A DNA stretch of 64,000 nt from Clostridium sp. CAG:354_28_25 (GTDB lineage: Bacteria; Bacillota; Clostridia; TANB77; CAG-508). Of the stretch, positions 17,233 to 25,801 are shown piece by piece. Below the pieces are notes generated by a model. It was not told the origin of the DNA. It did not search any database and saw only the letters and a list, made by a program, of their open reading frames with translations. The translations under genes were made by a program, and so were the position numbers. The stretch spans positions 10,450-74,449 of the forward strand of contig MNRL01000009.1 in the NCBI GenBank assembly GCA_001915925.1, read 5' to 3'. The number at the start of each line of letters is the position of its first letter. Positions within the stretch are counted from its first letter, which is position 1.

Positions 17233-18180
17233 TTATAAAGATTGCTCTGAATCGTCTAGTTTTCTTTTTCTTTCTGTAATAGCTCTTCTTAGTAATTTTA
17301 CTCCATTTTCTGTTCCTCTAACTCCCAATCTTAATCCTTCTTCTTGTAATTCTGGAATTTTATCTATATCTACATTTAAAAATCTGTTGTATTTATTAGA
17401 GTATAAAAATACAGTTGGTTCTTGCTCTCTTATAAATATACAACTTGTATATTCTTCTTGACTCGTTTTGCAAGGAAAGATATAAAGCTTTTTCCAAATT
17501 TCATTTTCTGCTAAACTGGTTAGCATTTTATAATAAAAAGAATATTGCTGCATATATCCCATATTAGCTGAAATATTAATTATATTCTCATCACCTATAA
17601 ATTTTGTTACTTTATCTTTTAATGGTAAACCAGACAAATCAGCTATAACCGAATTTATAACTTCATCAGTATATTCTCCAGTTTCGCTTGTATATCCGAT
17701 ATTCCTATCTACTCTTTCAAGTTCTTCTGTAGGAACCTCAGTTAATAAAACATATTCATCATCATTTGTACCAAAATGTCTTGTTCTCCTTCTAGTTTGT
17801 ATGAATTCTAAATCAGCTTGTAAGTCAAGCTTTATCCTATCACCATTTTTTAGTGTAAGAATATTAAACACATGTTCTAATTCTTTTGGTTCATGTGTAA
17901 CTGTACAACTATATCCTAATTTCTTAAAAATATATTCGCATTGTCTAGCTAACGAATAACATATAATTTCTCTGTCATCAAGTCGATCTTCAACTCCAGT
18001 TCGCTTTTTAGCTAATCTATATATTTGCTTTTGAGTCGCTGTATTTCCGAAATAGTATCTTACATCAAAAGTCTTGTTTTTTCCGATTTCTATATAAATC
18101 TTTCTAATAAAGCTTAATTCATCTAATTCTTGATATTCAGGATTAGTTTGAATTTCGCGTAATAATTCTTTTACTTTCAA
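17233..18180 (-). CDS. Uncharacterised 315-residue protein, possible transglutaminase-like fold
   Basis: Not recognised as a named family. Residues 74-119 carry a Cys-His-Asp order (REIICYSLARQ, then LEHVFNIL, then RIKLDLQADL) spaced as in transglutaminase-like cysteine hydrolases, where Cys precedes a helix and His and Asp lie on adjacent strands. Residues 190-315 form a second, unassigned region with an Arg/Lys-rich end. It begins with a TTG codon behind AGAAGG, only four bases after the ispG stop, so it is translationally linked to ispG. The enzymatic assignment is an inference from the triad pattern. Confidence 0.55.
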   Translation of the reverse strand: MKVKELLREIQTNPEYQELDELSFIRKIYIEIGKNKTFDVRYYFGNTATQKQIYRLAKKRTGVEDRLDDREIICYSLARQCEYIFKKLGYSCTVTHEPKELEHVFNILTLKNGDRIKLDLQADLEFIQTRRRTRHFGTNDDEYVLLTEVPTEELERVDRNIGYTSETGEYTDEVINSVIADLSGLPLKDKVTKFIGDENIINISANMGYMQQYSFYYKMLTSLAENEIWKKLYIFPCKTSQEEYTSCIFIREQEPTVFLYSNKYNRFLNVDIDKIPELQEEGLRLGVRGTENGVKLLRRAITERKRKLDDSEQSL

Positions 18181-18184
18181 TATT

Positions 18185-19249
18185 TTAACCTTCTATCATT
18201 TTTAATATTTCTTCTTTTAATTCATTTACAATATTTTCTTGGGGAATTTTTCTAATTATTTTTCCTTTTTTAAATAGTAAACCTTCTTTTATTCCACCAG
18301 CAATACCTATATCTGCATTACTAGCTTCTCCTGGTCCATTTACTGCACATCCCATGACAGCAACAGTTATATCACTATTTATAGTTTGTAAAAATTCTTC
18401 TACTTCTTTTGCCATTGGTATTAAATCTATTTGTGTTCTACCACAAGTAGGACATGAAACTAATGTTGGAACATTATTATACAAATTACAATCTTTTAAT
18501 ATTTCTTTTACAACCTTAATTTCTTCTATAGGATCATCTGATAAAGAAACTCTTATTGTATCTCCTATTCCCTCTCTTAATAAAATTCCAAGTCCAATAC
18601 TTGATTTTATAGTACCACTAAATGCTGTTCCAGCTTCTGTTATTCCTAAATGTAATGGATATTTAAAAGTTTTAGCAGCCTCTTCATAGCTTTCTATACA
18701 TAAATCTAAATTAGACGCTTTTAAAGATATTGCTATATCATAAAAATCTAAGTCTTCTAATATTTGTACATGTCTTTTTGCACTTTCTACCATCGCTTTG
18801 GCTGTAGGCTTACCACCATACTTTGCTAACAAATCTTTTTCCAAGGATCCAGCATTAACTCCTATTCTTATAGGAACATTGTATTCTTTGCATTTGTCTA
18901 CAACTGCTTTTACTTTCTCTTTGCCACCAATATTACCTGGATTAATTCTAACTTTATCTACTCCAGCTTCTATAGCACATATTGCGATTTTATAGTCAAA
19001 GTGAATGTCTGCTACTATTGGTATATGTATTTGTTCTTTTATATCTTTTATTGCTTTTGCATCTTCCATATCTAAACATGCAACACGTATTATTTCGCAA
19101 CCAGCTTTTTCTAATTCTAATATTTGTTTAACTGTTGAAGCTACATCTTTTGTTTTTGTATTTGTCATAGATTGTATTATTACTTTATTTTGGCCACCAA
19201 TTTGCACATTACCAACTTTTATAGGTCTAGTTTCAGTTCTTTTATACAT
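18185..19249 (-). CDS. ispG: 4-hydroxy-3-methylbut-2-en-1-yl diphosphate synthase (flavodoxin)
   Basis: MEP-pathway iron-sulfur enzyme that converts MEcPP to HMBPP for isoprenoid synthesis. About 354 residues, the short bacterial type with a TIM barrel followed by the 4Fe-4S domain. Cluster cysteines are visible in SCPTCGRTQ and MGCAVNGPGEASNADIG. The start at 19249 (MYKRTETRP) is chosen because GGAGG lies five bases upstream. The earlier in-frame ATG at 19261 overlaps that ribosome binding site. It is coupled closely to trmB upstream. Confidence 0.96.
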   Translation of the reverse strand: MYKRTETRPIKVGNVQIGGQNKVIIQSMTNTKTKDVASTVKQILELEKAGCEIIRVACLDMEDAKAIKDIKEQIHIPIVADIHFDYKIAICAIEAGVDKVRINPGNIGGKEKVKAVVDKCKEYNVPIRIGVNAGSLEKDLLAKYGGKPTAKAMVESAKRHVQILEDLDFYDIAISLKASNLDLCIESYEEAAKTFKYPLHLGITEAGTAFSGTIKSSIGLGILLREGIGDTIRVSLSDDPIEEIKVVKEILKDCNLYNNVPTLVSCPTCGRTQIDLIPMAKEVEEFLQTINSDITVAVMGCAVNGPGEASNADIGIAGGIKEGLLFKKGKIIRKIPQENIVNELKEEILKMIEG

Positions 19250-19260
19250 AACATCCTCCA

Positions 19261-19926
19261 TTATTTTTTTGTTAATTTAGCTATTAAAGCTTTTATCTTT
19301 ATTCCTTTTTCTGAGAACATTTTTTCATGTTCTGTTTGGATGTCTTCCCAATCGGTCTCAGAATGTAAATCATAGGTTAGTTTTATAATTTCAAAACCAC
19401 TCTCTTTAAAATAGTTTATGCTAGATTCAAATAAATCATCATCATCAGTTTTAAAATGTATTTCTCCACCTGCTACTAAAAATTCTTTATACTTTTCTAA
19501 TTGCCTTGTATGTGTTAATCTTTTCTTTCTATGCTTTCCTCTAGGCCAAGGATTGCAAAAATTAATATAAATTCTTTCTATATTATCATTATTATTCATC
19601 ATTAAAAGAATTCTTTCTATATCAAATCTTGTAAGAATAACATTATCTGGTTCTTTATTGTTTTCTTTAAATTCTTGTTCTACATTTCTTTTAGCTAAAC
19701 CTAACATTGCATCTACTAAATCTATTGCAATATAATTTACATTTGGATTTTGCAGAGCTATTTGAGATATAAAATTACCTTTACCACACCCAAGTTCTAA
19801 ATGTATAGGATTATTTGTATTTTTAAAAGCTGTTTTCCATTTTCCTTTATAATCTTCTGGATTATCTATATAAAATTTGCAAGCTTCTAATTCTGGTCTT
19901 GCCCATGGCTTAAATCTAATTCTCAT
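19261..19926 (-). CDS. trmB: tRNA (guanine-N7-)-methyltransferase
   Basis: Makes m7G46 in the tRNA variable loop using S-adenosylmethionine. 221 residues. The SAM-binding motif is HLELGCGKGNFI, the acidic motif YIAIDL follows it, and the TrmB signature is FCNPWPRGKHRKKRL. The start at 19926 (MRIRFKPWARPE) follows AAGGAGGA at ideal spacing. In-frame codons further upstream run into a REP-like repeat, so the longer reading frame is rejected. It heads the trmB-ispG-orf315-S51 operon. Confidence 0.94.
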   Translation of the reverse strand: MRIRFKPWARPELEACKFYIDNPEDYKGKWKTAFKNTNNPIHLELGCGKGNFISQIALQNPNVNYIAIDLVDAMLGLAKRNVEQEFKENNKEPDNVILTRFDIERILLMMNNNDNIERIYINFCNPWPRGKHRKKRLTHTRQLEKYKEFLVAGGEIHFKTDDDDLFESSINYFKESGFEIIKLTYDLHSETDWEDIQTEHEKMFSEKGIKIKALIAKLTKK

Positions 19927-19939
19927 TTTATTCCTCCTT

Positions 19940-19969
19940 AGGGATTTGAGGACGGTCCTTTTTTCCCTT
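19940..19969. repeat. REP-like element upstream of trmB
   Basis: AGGGATTTGAGGACGGTCC followed by TTTTTTCCCT. Flanking AGGGA and TCCCT arms and the GGACGGTCC core match the other copies. It lies immediately upstream of the trmB ribosome binding site, so it would be in the leader. Confidence 0.8.
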
Positions 19970-20034
19970 CTATTTTGCATATCTATTATATCTAATTAAG
20001 CATAAAAAAACAACCAAAACTTAAGTTCTAGTTG

Positions 20035-20343
20035 TTATTGTATAGGGGTAATCTCGTATTTCATATCCTCTATTATATCTTTCATTACGATAGGTGTAAC
20101 ATAGTTTTCTTTTAACTTATCTATAATTGAGATTACTTCAGTTTCATTTTCTGATATATCATCTATGTTTCCTACTTCTCTTGTCATTTTTGAATCCTCA
20201 TTATATTGAATTTTTACTATTTCTAATCCATAGCTTTTATTCGCATAGGTTAAATAATACAGCAAACTCACTGGATGTTCTACTCCTAATTCAATCATTA
20301 ACTTTGGATCAAAAAATATTCCTCCACAAAATCTTTTACTCAT
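20035..20343 (-). CDS. DUF6514-like small protein
   Basis: 102 residues. The pattern YLTYANKSYGLEIVK, then DISENETEV, then KLKENYVTPIVMKDIIEDM resembles the small clostridial DUF6514 proteins of unknown function, whose ends carry a conserved VTP-x-hydrophobic-DI-ED motif. There are no membrane segments. The ribosome binding site GGAAGGGG is somewhat distant (11 bases). It probably has its own promoter, since the preceding gene ends in a terminator-like hairpin. Confidence 0.55.
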   Translation of the reverse strand: MSKRFCGGIFFDPKLMIELGVEHPVSLLYYLTYANKSYGLEIVKIQYNEDSKMTREVGNIDDISENETEVISIIDKLKENYVTPIVMKDIIEDMKYEITPIQ

Positions 20344-20494
20344 TTGTTTATTACCCCTTCCTTTTTTTCTTAAGTTAAAATTGTGTAAAAATTTTAGCTT
20401 GTATATTCTACTGTATACCTATAGCCTTATAAAATCAAGCATTTTCGTTCGTCATTTTTCTCGCTTTTTGACTTTTTTCGACAAAACGAAAACC

Positions 20495-20538
20495 CATAAC
20501 TTAACTACATTATACCATATTTAAGTTATGAGTTTTAT
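20495..20538. terminator. Bidirectional hairpin behind orf204
   Basis: CATAACTTAA (20495-20504) pairs with TTAAGTTATG (20521-20530) around a 16-base loop that contains a TATAAT-like hexamer on the minus strand. The plus side continues AGTTTTATTTTT and the minus side GGGTTTTCGTTTTG. It may double as the promoter region of the next gene. Confidence 0.6.
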
Positions 20539-20540
20539 TT

Positions 20541-21155
20541 TTATACAGCTTCTGCATAATACTTAATTATCTTATTATTAATTTCGTTATCTGATGCGTT
20601 TAATATCCTATTATAATTTTTAGCTTTTTTATATATTTTTATGATTTTGTTAATTCCATATATATTAATTAATGATAAAGTAATAAAATATGCATCACTA
20701 AAAGATTTTATATCATTAATATTTAATTTTTGATATGAATAAGTTGTTTTTGCATCGTTTAAGCCGAAAAGATATGTTGTAATATCTAACCAATTAGGAA
20801 TCTCGTCAAAATTATCAGCAAGAATCATATCTGCAACAGATTTTTGTGCAATTTTCATAATATCGCTATATGAATGTACATTTCCTGGGTTTAAAGGCGT
20901 TACTAATTTTAAAGTTCCATCTTCGCATTCTAATGCAACTTCCCATTCTTCTCTTTTTTTACCAAACACTTCTTTATGTAATTCTTCTACACTATTATAT
21001 AACTGTATTATAATTTTTCTGTCATAATTTTTTAACTTAAATAAACTTGTGATAGTCTCATACGCAATTAGTACTTGGTTCATAAGTTCGAGCACACACG
21101 GCTCATTCTCGTCACTATATTGAATTTGGATATTACCATCATCAAATTGCTTCAT
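20541..21155 (-). CDS. Uncharacterised 204-residue protein, possible inactive gluzincin-like fold
   Basis: Has the layout of peptidase-MA-like gluzincin domains: an early strand with IIIQLYNSVEELHKEVFG, a substrate-strand segment KLVTPLNPGNVHS, then a helix where the HExxH motif would be expected (IMKIAQKSVADMIL) and IPNWLDITTYLFG where the second zinc ligand usually lies. The zinc-binding residues are absent, so if the fold is right the enzyme is inactive. The start has an AAGGAGTG ribosome binding site. Codon use is like the host. Assignment to this fold is tentative. Confidence 0.5.
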   Translation of the reverse strand: MKQFDDGNIQIQYSDENEPCVLELMNQVLIAYETITSLFKLKNYDRKIIIQLYNSVEELHKEVFGKKREEWEVALECEDGTLKLVTPLNPGNVHSYSDIMKIAQKSVADMILADNFDEIPNWLDITTYLFGLNDAKTTYSYQKLNINDIKSFSDAYFITLSLINIYGINKIIKIYKKAKNYNRILNASDNEINNKIIKYYAEAV

Positions 21156-21280
21156 TTATATAAATCACTCCTTAATTTCTTAATACATTTATTATATATT
21201 ATTTTAGCTTGTGTGTCTACTTTTAATAATTCATATTGTTGATTTAACGATACAAGCAGTTCTTTTATGTTTTATTGTAT

Positions 21281-21309
21281 AGGGAAAAAAGGAACGTCCC
21301 CAAATCCCT
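21281..21309. repeat. REP-like element at the 3' end of tsaC
   Basis: AGGGAAAAAAGGAACGTCCCC followed by AAATCCCT, the inverted orientation of the other copies. It abuts the end of the TsaC gene and may influence the 3' end of that transcript. Confidence 0.78.
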
Positions 21310-22339
21310 ATATTTCTATATAATTATATTCACAAGCACGTAATAATCTATTATTTAATGCCAATCCTAATCCATCTTTTTGCATACCTTCTATAATTAC
21401 AATATCTACATTGTAATTATCTACTTGCCTTAATATAGAAAATATATTATGTGCCATTTCATCTAATGAGCTACCCATCTTTATTTTATTTTTAGTAGCG
21501 TATTTATCAAAATTTTTATCTCTACATACTACTAATGCATTTTTACCACTTATAAGCTCATTTATTTTATTTACCATAGATTCTTCGTTCTTACTATATA
21601 CCATCATGCATTTAGTATTTGGCGCATAATGTCTATATTTCATACCTGGTGACAGTACTTTTTCTTTCCCGTCATATTTTCCAAGAATGTTCTTATCTAT
21701 CTCTACTTCTATTCTTAATTTTTCGATATCTTCTTTAGTTATTTTACCAGGTCTTAATATTCTTACTTTATTATCTATAACTCTAACTACAGTTGATTCC
21801 AATCCTATATCTACCATCCCATCATCTATAATAGTTGAGACTTTTCCATCAAATTCTTTTAATATATCTTCTATTTTAGTTCCACTTGGTCTGCCAGATA
21901 CATTCGCACTTGGTGCAGCAATTGGTACACCCGCATATTCTATTAATTTGCTTGCAATTTTATTTGATGGCATTCTTATCCCAACAGTATCTAGTCCTGC
22001 TGTAACAGATTTTGGAATTATGTTTTTAGCTTTTAATATTAATGTAAAAGGACCTGGGCAAAAGGTATTAATTAATATTTTTTCTACTTCATTTGGTTCT
22101 TCTACGAGTTGTTTAATCATGTCTACATTATTTACATGTACTATTAAAGGGTTATCCCCTGCCCTCCCCTTTGCTTTAAAAATATTTTTACAAGCATTAT
22201 CATTTAATGCATTTGCACCTATTCCATATACTGTTTCTGTTGGAAATATTACTAGTTTCCCATTTAGTATATCTTGTGCTGCTTCTTTTATTTTTTCTTC
22301 ATTATATTCTTCTTTTAAATTTATATATTTTGTTTTCAA
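21308..22339 (-). CDS. tsaC: Threonylcarbamoyl-AMP synthase, Sua5/YrdC type
   Basis: Makes threonylcarbamoyl-AMP from threonine, bicarbonate and ATP for t6A37 tRNA modification. 343 residues in the long Sua5 form: an N-terminal YrdC domain (about 1-200, with FPTETVYGIGANA, KGRAGDNPLIVH and APSANVSGRPSGT) and a C-terminal Sua5 domain (about 235-343). SPGMKYRHYAPNT marks the linker between them. Translation starts at a TTG codon (22339) behind AGAAGGTG. The gene is single, with a REP element at its end. Confidence 0.93.
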   Translation of the reverse strand: MKTKYINLKEEYNEEKIKEAAQDILNGKLVIFPTETVYGIGANALNDNACKNIFKAKGRAGDNPLIVHVNNVDMIKQLVEEPNEVEKILINTFCPGPFTLILKAKNIIPKSVTAGLDTVGIRMPSNKIASKLIEYAGVPIAAPSANVSGRPSGTKIEDILKEFDGKVSTIIDDGMVDIGLESTVVRVIDNKVRILRPGKITKEDIEKLRIEVEIDKNILGKYDGKEKVLSPGMKYRHYAPNTKCMMVYSKNEESMVNKINELISGKNALVVCRDKNFDKYATKNKIKMGSSLDEMAHNIFSILRQVDNYNVDIVIIEGMQKDGLGLALNNRLLRACEYNYIEI

Positions 22340-22427
22340 TTTTACACCTTCTAATTATTTTTCCTCCAATATTATAGTCTGTTTTTGCTTAAAAATCAAG
22401 GCGTGATAATCGTAATATAAAAGGGAA

Positions 22428-22471
22428 CACACCTAAGCTTGAGTGCTTAGGTGTGCGAACAAAGTTTGTTC
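22428..22471 (-). terminator. Double hairpin terminator of orf241
   Basis: CACACCTAAGC (22428-22438) pairs with GCTTAGGTGTG (22445-22455). On the minus strand the tail TTCCCTTTTATA follows. A second small hairpin (GAACAAA/TTTGTTC, 22457-22471) lies between it and the stop codon. Confidence 0.85.
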
Positions 22472-22487
22472 TTTTTCCCTTAAGAGA

Positions 22488-23213
22488 TTACTTACACATA
22501 TTCCAAATGTTCTTATACCTCGGATCTGTGGGCACTTCACCGTTTGATAACGGTACGAAGCGGTCCTTGCGTTTAAACCCTGATGCCTGAAGTGCTTCGA
22601 CCACGTCCCAGTTTCTAGTTACATATGTTTTACCATCGCAGTACACGAACTGGCATGTACCATTATTGGTTGCATATGTTCCCATCCAGGAACATGTGGT
22701 AGAGTCAAAACACATGCTGCTCAGGACCGGATATACAATACTGTCACCATAGAGGTGATGTGTTATCAATCCGCCTCCAGGAATCTCGAAGCACATTGCC
22801 ACGAGCTTGGGATCAATACTCTTAATTCCGTTTTTCTTGCAGAATCCCTTGCAGTCTTCAAGAAACTCTTCTCTCAGGCTCTTTCTCTGCTCTTCAAGCA
22901 ACTTTTTCCACTGAGCTTCATATGCCAGCGGATAATCTCCATTGCTGAAGGGTACATAGAAATAGGATTTGCGGAATCCTTCTGACTGCAGAGTTGCGTA
23001 TGCTCCCCACATTTCGGGAATAACATACACCGTTCCTTCAAGAGCGAAAGACAGGATTCCATTGTTCATATCGAACTTATGCTCGAATTTGAACGGGATT
23101 TCTCCCAATGCCAACGGTTCATTTTTTCCTTCCTGCGGCCAGTAGACCACCATTCCATCTTTTACCTCGATAGCATCCTTCCGGATTTCTTCAACATTTG
23201 CATATTTTTTCAT
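22488..23213 (-). CDS. Orphan 241-residue protein with internal duplication, foreign-looking
   Basis: Contains two copies of a roughly 60-residue unit. Copy one has TVYVIPEMWGAYATLQSEGF then FYVPFSNGDYP; copy two has KTYVTRNWDVVEALQASGF then RFVPLSNGEVP. A charged helical linker separates them. There is no signal peptide or membrane helix, and Cys residues cluster in the second half. The family is not recognised. Codon use is strikingly different from neighbours: one sampled 60-base line is 45% GC, against about 22% in a line of trmB. It has its own AAAGGAGG site and terminator. Fourth orphan cassette. Confidence 0.65.
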   Translation of the reverse strand: MKKYANVEEIRKDAIEVKDGMVVYWPQEGKNEPLALGEIPFKFEHKFDMNNGILSFALEGTVYVIPEMWGAYATLQSEGFRKSYFYVPFSNGDYPLAYEAQWKKLLEEQRKSLREEFLEDCKGFCKKNGIKSIDPKLVAMCFEIPGGGLITHHLYGDSIVYPVLSSMCFDSTTCSWMGTYATNNGTCQFVYCDGKTYVTRNWDVVEALQASGFKRKDRFVPLSNGEVPTDPRYKNIWNMCK

Positions 23214-23345
23214 CTCTTTTTACCTCCTTTATTTTTTTGTCAAACCTTGTTGCTATATATAGAAAGTTCTCTATATACAGGAGATGAAATATTCAACAGA
23301 TTTGATACATTTAATTATATCATATTTACATAAAATAGTAAAATA

Positions 23346-24797
23346 TTATATGTTTTTAATATTCCTCTTCTTAAATGAAACTATAGAAGCTACTAACATG
23401 ATTGCAAAATATATTGCACAAATAGTTATAGAAAATTCTATACTAATTCCATTAAACATTGGAGTTCCACCAAATAAATATTGGCTTAAATCCCAGTTAG
23501 GTGTTACAAAATATTTTACCCAGTCCCATTTATAAGATATAGCAATCATATTAATCATATCACTACCCATGTATCCAAGTATAGGTAATGCAACTGCAAG
23601 TGGTGAATTTAAGAAAAGTGTACTTAATGCAAAAGCTAATGTTCCAATTAAAATAAATATTGGTAATTTACATATAAATATTAAACCAAGATATGCAAAA
23701 ATGTTTAATGTTACAATACTATTAGTTGTAAAATCAAACTGTACAACATTCATCATATAAGTTCCAAAGCCATATACAATTCCACCAATAATAAATTGTA
23801 ATAATAAAATTGTGGCTGTGGTAATAAGCATTGTTATAAATACAGCAATTAATTTTGAAATAAGTATTTTAGTTCTACTATATGGTCTAACTAATAGTAA
23901 TTTTACAGTACCTTTATTAAACTCTTCACTAATTGAAACTCCAGCAACTATAACAACAACCATAACTATAATTGCGATATATGTGCCTATTGAATTTTGG
24001 AAAGTATAATTTGCTGTAGCAGTATTTTGATATTCTGTATCATTATATAAATCATATTTATATAAATTTGCTTTTTCTAAATATCCATTTATTTCTGACT
24101 TTTCATCATCTGTTAGATTTTTTCCTTGTGATGATTGAATATAATTACCCATGTACATTCTATAATTTTGTACAGCTATACTTTTATAGTTATCACTACC
24201 ATAATTAATGTTCTTATCTAATCTTAAATTAACTACTTCTTTTTGTAATTCTAAACTCTTTAATTGAGTTTTTAAATCATCATTTTCACTATCTTGTGCT
24301 ATTAAGGCATTCAATTCTTCTATTTGTGTATTTAAACTATCTAATTCTTTATTTGCAAAATACTTCCAATCATTATTTTTTAAAGCTGTAAGCATTTCAT
24401 CATATTTAGCTTTAGAACTAGTAAGTGCTTCATTATTTTTATCTATATATTCATAATTATTCATTTCCTCTATTATAGGAGAAATAACTGTTCCAATTAC
24501 TTCTGCTTGCCAGCTAGTTTCTTTATAATCTTTTGCAAGAGTTGCTAGATCTTTTTGTGATTTAGTTTCTACATATTTATTTATATCTGAAGGTTTATTA
24601 GGGTCTAAATTTGATAATTCTTCATCTAAATATTGTATATAACCTTCTGAATATGCAGAATATGAATTTGACATGTTTTGACTTACTTTATTTAAAACAT
24701 TAAAACCTATTATTATAACTAAAATAATTACTCCAATAACAATCATACTTTTCTTTGAAAAAATCTTTATTAACTCATTTTTTATTAACTTACTCAA
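23346..24797 (-). CDS. ABC-2 type transporter permease
   Basis: 483 residues. One helix near the N-terminus (about 18-36) is followed by a large, mostly helical extracytoplasmic domain (about 40-270), then five to six transmembrane helices, the usual layout of ABC-2 permeases with an inserted soluble domain. The LVRPYSRTKILISKL segment after the second helix is typical. It overlaps the end of the ATPase gene by eight bases, so the two form one exporter. The substrate is unknown; such pairs often export peptides or confer drug tolerance. Confidence 0.85.
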   Translation of the reverse strand: MSKLIKNELIKIFSKKSMIVIGVIILVIIIGFNVLNKVSQNMSNSYSAYSEGYIQYLDEELSNLDPNKPSDINKYVETKSQKDLATLAKDYKETSWQAEVIGTVISPIIEEMNNYEYIDKNNEALTSSKAKYDEMLTALKNNDWKYFANKELDSLNTQIEELNALIAQDSENDDLKTQLKSLELQKEVVNLRLDKNINYGSDNYKSIAVQNYRMYMGNYIQSSQGKNLTDDEKSEINGYLEKANLYKYDLYNDTEYQNTATANYTFQNSIGTYIAIIVMVVVIVAGVSISEEFNKGTVKLLLVRPYSRTKILISKLIAVFITMLITTATILLLQFIIGGIVYGFGTYMMNVVQFDFTTNSIVTLNIFAYLGLIFICKLPIFILIGTLAFALSTLFLNSPLAVALPILGYMGSDMINMIAISYKWDWVKYFVTPNWDLSQYLFGGTPMFNGISIEFSITICAIYFAIMLVASIVSFKKRNIKNI

Positions 24798-25702
24798 TTA
24801 CATTACCCCCTGTTTTCTTTAAGAATGCATCTTCCAAGCTTAAATTTTCTTCTGAAACATTATATAGTTTTACATTTCGTAAAACTAATTCTTTAATTAG
24901 AAGAGGAACTTTTTCTTTCTCTATATAAACTCTAACTTCTGTTTCTGTTAAAATATCCATCTTATAATCTATAATAGAGCCTATTACACTAGAATCCTCT
25001 ACTTCTAATATATAACAATTGTTTTTAATATCTTTTTTGAATGTATCTATATCATTTGTTTCTACTATTTCACCATTCTTAATAATTGATATCTTATTAC
25101 AGAATGTATCTAACTCTGCTAAATTATGGCTAGATATTAAAATTGCCATATTTTCTTGTTCAGCTAATTTTTTAAGCAATACCTTTACTTCTTTTATTCC
25201 TTCAGGATCCAAACCATTTGTTGGTTCATCCAATATTAATAATTTAGGTCGATGTAATAATGCTTGAGCAATTCCTAATCTTTGTCTCATTCCTAATGAG
25301 TACTTAGAAACCTTATCTTTTATCCTGTTTTCTAGTCCAACTAGTTTTACAATTTCATCAATTCTTTTTTTGTCAACATTTTTATATAAGTTGGCTACTA
25401 ATTTTAAATTTTCATAACCAGACATATACATATATAAATCAGGACTCTCTACTATTGTTCCTACATTTTCTATTGCTTTTTTAAAGTTTTCCTCTATATC
25501 ATATCCATTAATATATACCTTTCCAGAAGTTATATTTTGAAGTCCTAGTATAAGTTTTATAGTAGTTGTTTTACCAGCACCATTCGGACCTATAAATCCT
25601 AAAATATCTCCTTCCAATAATTGTAATGATACACCTTTTAAAATTTCTTTCTGACCGAAAATTCTTTTTTAAATTTTCACATCTTAATACAATCTTTTTC
25701 AA
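24790..25702 (-). CDS. ABC transporter ATPase, N-terminus broken by a one-base frameshift
   Basis: ATP-binding subunit paired with the permease behind it. Walker A is GPNGAGKTT, the signature is KYSLGMRQRLGIAQAL, Walker B is LLILDEPTNGLDPEG and the H-loop is LISSHNL. The open frame begins only at 25617, inside the nucleotide-binding domain. Upstream another frame encodes LKKIVLRCENLKKNF and the downstream frame continues GQKEILKGVSLQLLEGD. Removing one T from the run at 25658-25661 joins them into a normal N-terminus. The true start is then TTG at 25702 behind GGGAGGGG. Either a sequencing indel or a real lesion. Confidence 0.82.
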
Positions 25703-25801
25703 GTCTTTCCCCTCCCTATTGTTTTTACTGTTCATATATTAGCACATAAATATTAAGGAAAAAGTATACAATTTATTAAGATTTTATTTAGGAGGATTAA
25801 T

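Noticed and set aside
19927..19980. Longer start of trmB (MQNRREKRT)
   Set aside because: The extra codons overlap a REP-like element, and the best ribosome binding site is directly before MRIRFKPW.
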